DNA from: Aneurinibacillus tyrosinisolvens
GTDB lineage: Bacteria; Bacillota; Bacilli; Aneurinibacillales; Aneurinibacillaceae
Direction: 5' to 3'
DNA: 64,000 nt
Assembly (NCBI RefSeq): GCF_001015055.1
Contig: NZ_BBWZ01000002.1
Coordinates: forward strand, 248,001 to 312,000
The position numbers and the translations under genes are program-made. The notes beneath the pieces are model-generated. The model saw nothing but the letters and a program-made list of their open reading frames with translations. It had not been told where the DNA came from and searched no databases. Positions 60,447 to 64,000 of the stretch are shown piece after piece (within the stretch, counting starts at the first letter, position 1; each line of letters begins with the position of its first letter).

Positions 60447-61904
60447 ATGCAAACAGAAGCAAAAGCACAAACCGTCCAGAATTTCATCGGTGGACAATGG
60501 GTCTCCGCTGAAGGAAGCAAAACAGAAGCGGTGCCGAACCCTGCAACAGGGGAGACGATTGCGTATGTTCCGCTGTCCACACGCACAGATGTAGACCGGG
60601 CCGTTGAGGTAGCGAACGAAGCGTTCAAAACATGGAAGAAAACAGCCGTGCCGCGCCGTGCCCGCATTCTTTTCAAATACCAGCAGCTGCTTGTTGACAA
60701 CTGGGAAGAGCTGGCCCGCCTGATCACGATCGAGAACGGTAAAAGCTTTGAAGAAGCGTACGGTGAAGTGCAGCGCGGGATTGAATGTGTAGAATTTGCG
60801 GCAGGGGCGCCTACCCTTATGATGGGGAACCAGCTGCCAGATATCGCAACCGGAATTGAATCGGGCATGTACCGTTACCCGATCGGCGTTGTCGGCGGAA
60901 TTACACCGTTCAACTTCCCGATGATGGTGCCATGCTGGATGTTCCCGCTCGCGATTGCCTGCGGAAACACGTTCGTTCTCAAGCCTTCCGAGCGCACGCC
61001 GCTGCTGGCCAACCGTCTGGCTGGACTGTTTGCAGAAGCCGGGCTTCCAGCCGGTGTCCTGAACATTGTTCACGGGGCGCATGATGTGGTAAACGGAATT
61101 CTTGAGCACCCGGAAATCAAAGCCGTATCGTTTGTCGGCTCCCAGCCGGTTGCTGAATATATCTACAAGACAGCGGCTGCACACGGTAAACGCGTCCAGG
61201 CTCTCGCCGGCGCAAAAAATCACTCTATCGTTATGCCGGATGCGGATCTGGACATTGCGGTGAAAAACATTATCGGAGCCGCCTTCGGTTCTGCCGGTGA
61301 ACGCTGCATGGCATGTGCTGTTGTCGTAGCAGTAGGCGATGTTGCAGACAAACTGATTGAGCGCCTCACAGCGGAAGCGGACAGCATGAAAATTGGGAAC
61401 GGTTTAGATGAAGGTGTATTCTTAGGCCCGGTTATCCGGGATGCCCATAAGGAACGTACGCTTGGGTATATTGAAGCCGGTGAACTGGAAGGTGCCCAGC
61501 TCATCCGTGACGGAAGAAAAGACACAGTAAACGAGAACGGCTACTTTGTCGGGCCGACGATTTTTGATAACGTAACGACGGACATGAAGATCTGGAAGGA
61601 TGAAATCTTCGCTCCGGTTCTCTCGATTGTACGTGTAAAAGATTTGGATGAAGCGATTGGGCTTACGAATCAATCGGAGTTTGCGAACGGTGCCTGCCTG
61701 TATACGGACAGCGCGAAAGCCGTGCGCCAGTTCCGTGACGAGATTGACGCGGGTATGCTTGGCGTAAATGTTGGGGTTCCTGCACCGATGGCGTTCTTCC
61801 CATTCTCGGGCTATAAGAAGTCGTTCTACGGTGACCTTCATGCGAACGGCCGCGATGGGGTGGAATTCTATACACGTAAGAAGATGCTGACCGCACGCTA
61901 CTAA
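60447..61904 (+). CDS. CoA-acylating methylmalonate-semialdehyde dehydrogenase type enzyme (MmsA/IolA-like)
   Basis: A 485-residue aldehyde dehydrogenase. NFIGGQWV at the start, [25 protein letters not shown] (~145-170) and the catalytic Cys in [14 protein letters not shown] (~280-293) are present. The [13 protein letters not shown] segment (~253-265), in place of the usual ELGGK, is diagnostic of the CoA-dependent methylmalonate/malonate-semialdehyde subgroup. GAGAGGAG precedes ATG. It would convert the aldehyde made upstream to an acyl-CoA. Related enzymes also act on sulfolactaldehyde. Confidence 0.88.
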   Translation: MQTEAKAQTVQNFIGGQWVSAEGSKTEAVPNPATGETIAYVPLSTRTDVDRAVEVANEAFKTWKKTAVPRRARILFKYQQLLVDNWEELARLITIENGKSFEEAYGEVQRGIECVEFAAGAPTLMMGNQLPDIATGIESGMYRYPIGVVGGITPFNFPMMVPCWMFPLAIACGNTFVLKPSERTPLLANRLAGLFAEAGLPAGVLNIVHGAHDVVNGILEHPEIKAVSFVGSQPVAEYIYKTAAAHGKRVQALAGAKNHSIVMPDADLDIAVKNIIGAAFGSAGERCMACAVVVAVGDVADKLIERLTAEADSMKIGNGLDEGVFLGPVIRDAHKERTLGYIEAGELEGAQLIRDGRKDTVNENGYFVGPTIFDNVTTDMKIWKDEIFAPVLSIVRVKDLDEAIGLTNQSEFANGACLYTDSAKAVRQFRDEIDAGMLGVNVGVPAPMAFFPFSGYKKSFYGDLHANGRDGVEFYTRKKMLTARY

Positions 61905-61938
61905 GAGAGCGGAGAACATATTGTTAACATAGAGGAGA

Positions 61939-61970
61939 GGAACACCGGCATGATTCGGTGTTCCTTTTTT
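61939..61970 (+). terminator. Intrinsic terminator of the catabolic operon
   Basis: GGAACACCG / CGGTGTTCC stem with an 8-base loop and T6. Confidence 0.9.
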
Positions 61971-62007
61971 GTGGATTCCAAACTGGAGCCGCTATGGTAA
62001 CAATCAT

Positions 62008-62042
62008 AAAAGGCGCCAGAGAAGTCCTTAAGCGCCTTTTAT
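62008..62042. terminator. Second hairpin terminator
   Basis: AAAGGCGC / GCGCCTTT stem with a T/A-rich flank. It could serve the minus-strand gene at 62110. Confidence 0.7.
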
Positions 62043-62109
62043 GATGTCCAATATATAATTGCGGTTATCTTAATTTATAGTTCATATATTCATATTTCAC
62101 CTGGTTTCA

Positions 62110-62337
62110 TTAATTCTCCAACCATTTCTGATGCTGAGGATTATCAGGATTAAAATTCATGACTACACCATTTTCACCAATTACTAAGGGTTCAACATCT
62201 GCGAATAACTTGTCTATATTGATATTGGAGGAGAGTCTTTGGTTTATGATCTCTAATCGTTTTTTGGAACGAATGCGAGCAGTTCGATTTCTATGAGTAA
62301 GATGGCTACTTTTTGCTTTTAATAGTGATCTTGTCAT
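62110..62337 (-). CDS. 75-residue basic protein of unknown function
   Basis: ATG at 62337 has AAGGAGGAA upstream on the minus strand; an earlier in-frame start lacks one. A very basic N-terminal half (MTRSLLKAKSSHLTHRNRTA, then RIRSKKRLEII) is followed by an acidic C-terminal half ending DNPQHQKWLEN. The layout suggests nucleic-acid binding, but I recognise no family. Confidence 0.6.
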   Translation of the reverse strand: MTRSLLKAKSSHLTHRNRTARIRSKKRLEIINQRLSSNINIDKLFADVEPLVIGENGVVMNFNPDNPQHQKWLEN

Positions 62338-62451
62338 TCTAGAATTCCTCCTTCGCCTCACCTGCACACCACCTCTACATAGACTAATAACAATAGTATA
62401 CAATGTTCTAAAGAGGACGGTCTATTTACTCCCTTACCATGCTGTGTAAAA

Positions 62452-62464
62452 AAATGTCGAATTT
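62452..62464 (+). promoter_or_regulatory. Spo0A-type box upstream of riboswitch 3
   Basis: AAATGTCGAATTT contains TGTCGAA. A TATAAT-like hexamer follows at 62489-62494 (ATTATAATAG), just before the riboswitch. Confidence 0.4.
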
Positions 62465-62505
62465 CGCTATCGTAATCCTTTTTTCCTATTATAATAGTAC
62501 TAACT

Positions 62506-62583
62506 GAAAAAGGCAAACTTATTGAAAGATAGGGGCGCAAAACTATAGGGCTTCATCATTATGATATGCCAGCCAGTTACCAG
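62506..62583 (+). ncRNA. Diverged c-di-GMP-I (GEMM-I) riboswitch 3
   Basis: Same frame as GEMM-I: AGGCAAACTTATTGAAAGATA, GGGGCGCAAAACTATAGGG, ATATGCCAGCCAGTTACC. Compared with copies 1 and 2 the GACGCAAAGCCACGGG block is GGCGCAAAACTATAGGG and the closing GGGTTACC is CAGTTACC, with matching change on the 5' arm (GCAAACT). Changes look compensatory. The 3' arm abuts the AGGGAGGG ribosome site of the next gene, so translational control is likely. Confidence 0.8.
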
Positions 62584-62595
62584 GGAGGGACAGAT

Positions 62596-62892
62596 GTGGG
62601 GAAAGATAGGATAAATGCGAAGGAGCTAGTTAAGGAGTTCCTTTTTTTACGTGAGAAGTTCCCGGACGAACCAAAACATTTGCATCTATTTACGAACTTT
62701 TTACGAAGCTTTTTGCGGGGCAAAGTGGCTCACGGTGTGCCGCCCACTGCGGAAATCATGACGCATGAAAGGCCGATCATTCATTCTTTAATGGAGAAAA
62801 GTATGGAGAGTTTACTCTATACCCTTACCAGCAATCCAATGAATATTGAGGTAGCAAGAGAAAGATTGGACACATTTGTAAATAAAAAATAA
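62596..62892 (+). CDS. 98-residue protein of unknown function under riboswitch control
   Basis: GTG 62596 follows GGGAGGGACA at good distance; an ATG at 62566 lies inside the riboswitch and is rejected. The protein is helical (INAKELVKEFLFLREKFPDEPKHLHLFTNFLRSFLRGKVAHG, residues ~6-47) with an RPIIHSLMEKSMESLLYTL segment. No family is recognised. Its gene is followed by a terminator and then comFC. Confidence 0.7.
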   Translation: MGKDRINAKELVKEFLFLREKFPDEPKHLHLFTNFLRSFLRGKVAHGVPPTAEIMTHERPIIHSLMEKSMESLLYTLTSNPMNIEVARERLDTFVNKK

Positions 62893-62905
62893 TTGTATTT
62901 ATTGG

Positions 62906-62937
62906 AAACAGCACCTCGGCGTGCTGTTTTTTTTTGC
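62906..62937 (+). terminator. Intrinsic terminator before comFC
   Basis: AAACAGCAC / GTGCTGTTT stem with a 6-base loop and T9. Confidence 0.9.
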
Positions 62938-62996
62938 TATAATGTAAAAAAATGGTTAATGGAAATGAGCTATGGCTGTGCTAAGGGGGAGGGAAA

Positions 62997-63758
62997 ATGG
63001 GTGCGGATTTGTGGTGGAAGAAGGCAGCGGGCAGGCTGCTTGATTTACTATATCCACCGCCTCCGAGCTGCGGTTTATGCGGCAGAAATATAGCAGCGGG
63101 ATTTAGGGAGAGGACGAGTGTTTCCCTATGCCCTGCATGTGCTGCGAAGTTCTGTTTTTTATCCGGTTCGATTTGCCGGGTATGCGGCCGGCTGTGGACA
63201 GAGGGGGACGTGTGCGGAGATTGCGCGCGGCGGCCGGATACGTTTTTTGTTTTTTCACGGAGTGCGGTGGCTTACAATCACGCGATGAAAGAGTATATGG
63301 CCCGTTATAAATACCGGGGGGACCGGAAGCTGGCAGGGATGATGGCGGGTTTTCTGCCCCAGATATGGAAAAGGTATTACGCCGGGGAGCAAATCGATTG
63401 GATTACATACATTCCGCTGCATGCCGAGCGGCTGCGGGAGCGGACGTTTAATCAGGCGGAGGAGGTGGCCCGCCTGCTGGGCTCGGTGGTTGGAGTTCCT
63501 GTGGCCGGCCTGCTGGTACGAAAGCGGGCGACGGAGAAGCAAAGCAGACGGACAAGGTACGGACGGCTGCACGCCATGGAGAATGTGTTCAGTTATTGCC
63601 CAGAGGCGGGATGGGGGGTTCCGGACAGTAGTGCTCCGTGCCGGATTGTTATTGTGGATGATGTATATACGACCGGGAGCACGCTCAATGAGGCGGCGCA
63701 TGCACTCAAGGCCGGTTTGCCAGGTGCAGATGTATATGGATTGACGGTAGCAAGGTAG
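62997..63758 (+). CDS. comFC: ComFC/GntX-family phosphoribosyltransferase-like competence protein
   Basis: A 253-residue protein. An N-terminal zinc finger with paired cysteines (CGLCGRN, CPAC, CRVCGRLW, CGDC, ~residues 25-80) is followed by a PRTase fold: KYRGDRKLAG, YIPLHAERLRERTFNQAEEVARLLG and the PRPP-loop IVIVDDVYTTGSTLNEAAHAL (~217-237). It is needed for DNA uptake in Bacillus, normally directly after comFA/comFB. GGGGGAGGG precedes ATG. Gene and frame are intact despite the 18-kb separation from comFA. Confidence 0.92.
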   Translation: MGADLWWKKAAGRLLDLLYPPPPSCGLCGRNIAAGFRERTSVSLCPACAAKFCFLSGSICRVCGRLWTEGDVCGDCARRPDTFFVFSRSAVAYNHAMKEYMARYKYRGDRKLAGMMAGFLPQIWKRYYAGEQIDWITYIPLHAERLRERTFNQAEEVARLLGSVVGVPVAGLLVRKRATEKQSRRTRYGRLHAMENVFSYCPEAGWGVPDSSAPCRIVIVDDVYTTGSTLNEAAHALKAGLPGADVYGLTVAR

Positions 63759-63770
63759 TGTAAGGGAAAA

Positions 63771-63796
63771 GTCCGGTCAAACACGACCGGACCTGG
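63771..63796 (-). terminator. Intrinsic terminator of the minus-strand gene at the right edge
   Basis: GTCCGGTC / GACCGGAC perfect 8-bp stem; on the minus strand it is followed by TTTTCCCTT. A weak T tail. Confidence 0.65.
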
Positions 63797-63822
63797 ATTC
63801 CTAAGGCGGAAAAGTAAAAGGA

Positions 63823-64000
63823 TTAATATGCGGCTACGCGGCTGAAGCTAACGCTTCCCCGGGAATTTACAGAATAAGTAGCTAAATTCTTTCTTCCATA
63901 ACTATCATAAATCGTACCCACAATCTCACTATCAGGGTACTGTCCTTGGATTTCATCATAAATTTTCTCCATCAACCTTCTAACTTCACTATCAGACAGA
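63823..64000 (-). CDS. C-terminal part of a minus-strand gene (partial)
   Basis: An open minus-strand frame enters from the right edge and ends at TAA (63823-63825), giving about 58 residues: SDSEVRRLMEKIYDEIQGQY, later TIYDSYGRKNLATYSVNS and ending FSRVAAY. I do not recognise it. In Bacillus yvyF/flgM would follow comFC on the plus strand, so the order differs here. Confidence 0.6.
   Translation of the reverse strand, partial: LSDSEVRRLMEKIYDEIQGQYPDSEIVGTIYDSYGRKNLATYSVNSRGSVSFSRVAAY

Overview
The window reads as a chromosomal segment of a spore-former-type, low-to-mid GC Gram-positive in the Paenibacillaceae. It is most like Aneurinibacillus, with Brevibacillus as the alternative; this is inferred from gene content, not from a marker gene. 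Support comes from strong AGGAGG ribosome sites, frequent TTG/GTG starts, non-SLH S-layer-like proteins ending in 'copper amine oxidase N-terminal' (stalk) domains, degS-degU next to comFA, a ComK-like protein, Spo0A-type boxes and SAM-I/c-di-GMP-I riboswitches. No rRNA, tRNA, CRISPR array or complete insertion sequence was seen.

Layout. 0-15 kb is a cell-surface locus: O-antigen-ligase-like protein, TagA and TagO type enzymes, two tandem paralogous S-layer-like proteins (the second frameshifted at an A7 tract), a TolC-like secreted protein, an MBOAT/SGNH acylation pair and a SLAP-domain protein. 15-19.5 kb is a MarR-controlled export operon (HlyD adaptor, DHA2 MFS pump, lipoprotein adaptor). 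19.5-35.3 kb mixes ordinary genes (GT39 enzyme, secreted proteins, ComK-like regulator, sigma factor, SLH protein) with mobile and defence-like genes: three members of an Rpn nuclease family, MazEF, a DUF3696-type ATPase with an unknown partner, an OGG-like DNA glycosylase, a PfkB-nucleoside-deoxyribosyltransferase fusion and QueC. 35.3-44.9 kb is core: phosphodiester glycosidase, CtpB-like protease, SAM-I riboswitch-metK, degS-degU and comFA.

comFC appears only at 63.0 kb, so an 18-kb accessory block separates comFA from comFC. It holds an unknown membrane protein, two degenerate comFA relics, a stand-alone Rpn C-terminal-domain gene, an OLD-type ATPase/nuclease, an acetamidase-permease-chemoreceptor group, a LacI-controlled catabolic operon (HisD/HpsN-like, iron-ADH, GntP permease, methylmalonate-semialdehyde-type dehydrogenase) and three c-di-GMP-I (GEMM) riboswitches.

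Most notable signals: (1) Rpn C-terminal modules exist as free genes that begin exactly at the internal ribosome site of the full-length gene, with a four-residue GIEK repeat varying from 0 to 8 units, matching a nuclease/intragenic-antitoxin arrangement; (2) the QueC, PfkB-NDT, OGG and ATPase cluster looks like an undescribed nucleobase-based defence or modification system; (3) three c-di-GMP riboswitches lie within 13.3 kb in the block that splits comF; (4) a palindromic element of about 275 bp occurs twice in opposite orientation. Six genes carry single-base frameshifts, five of them one missing base, so sequencing error must be excluded before calling any of them broken.
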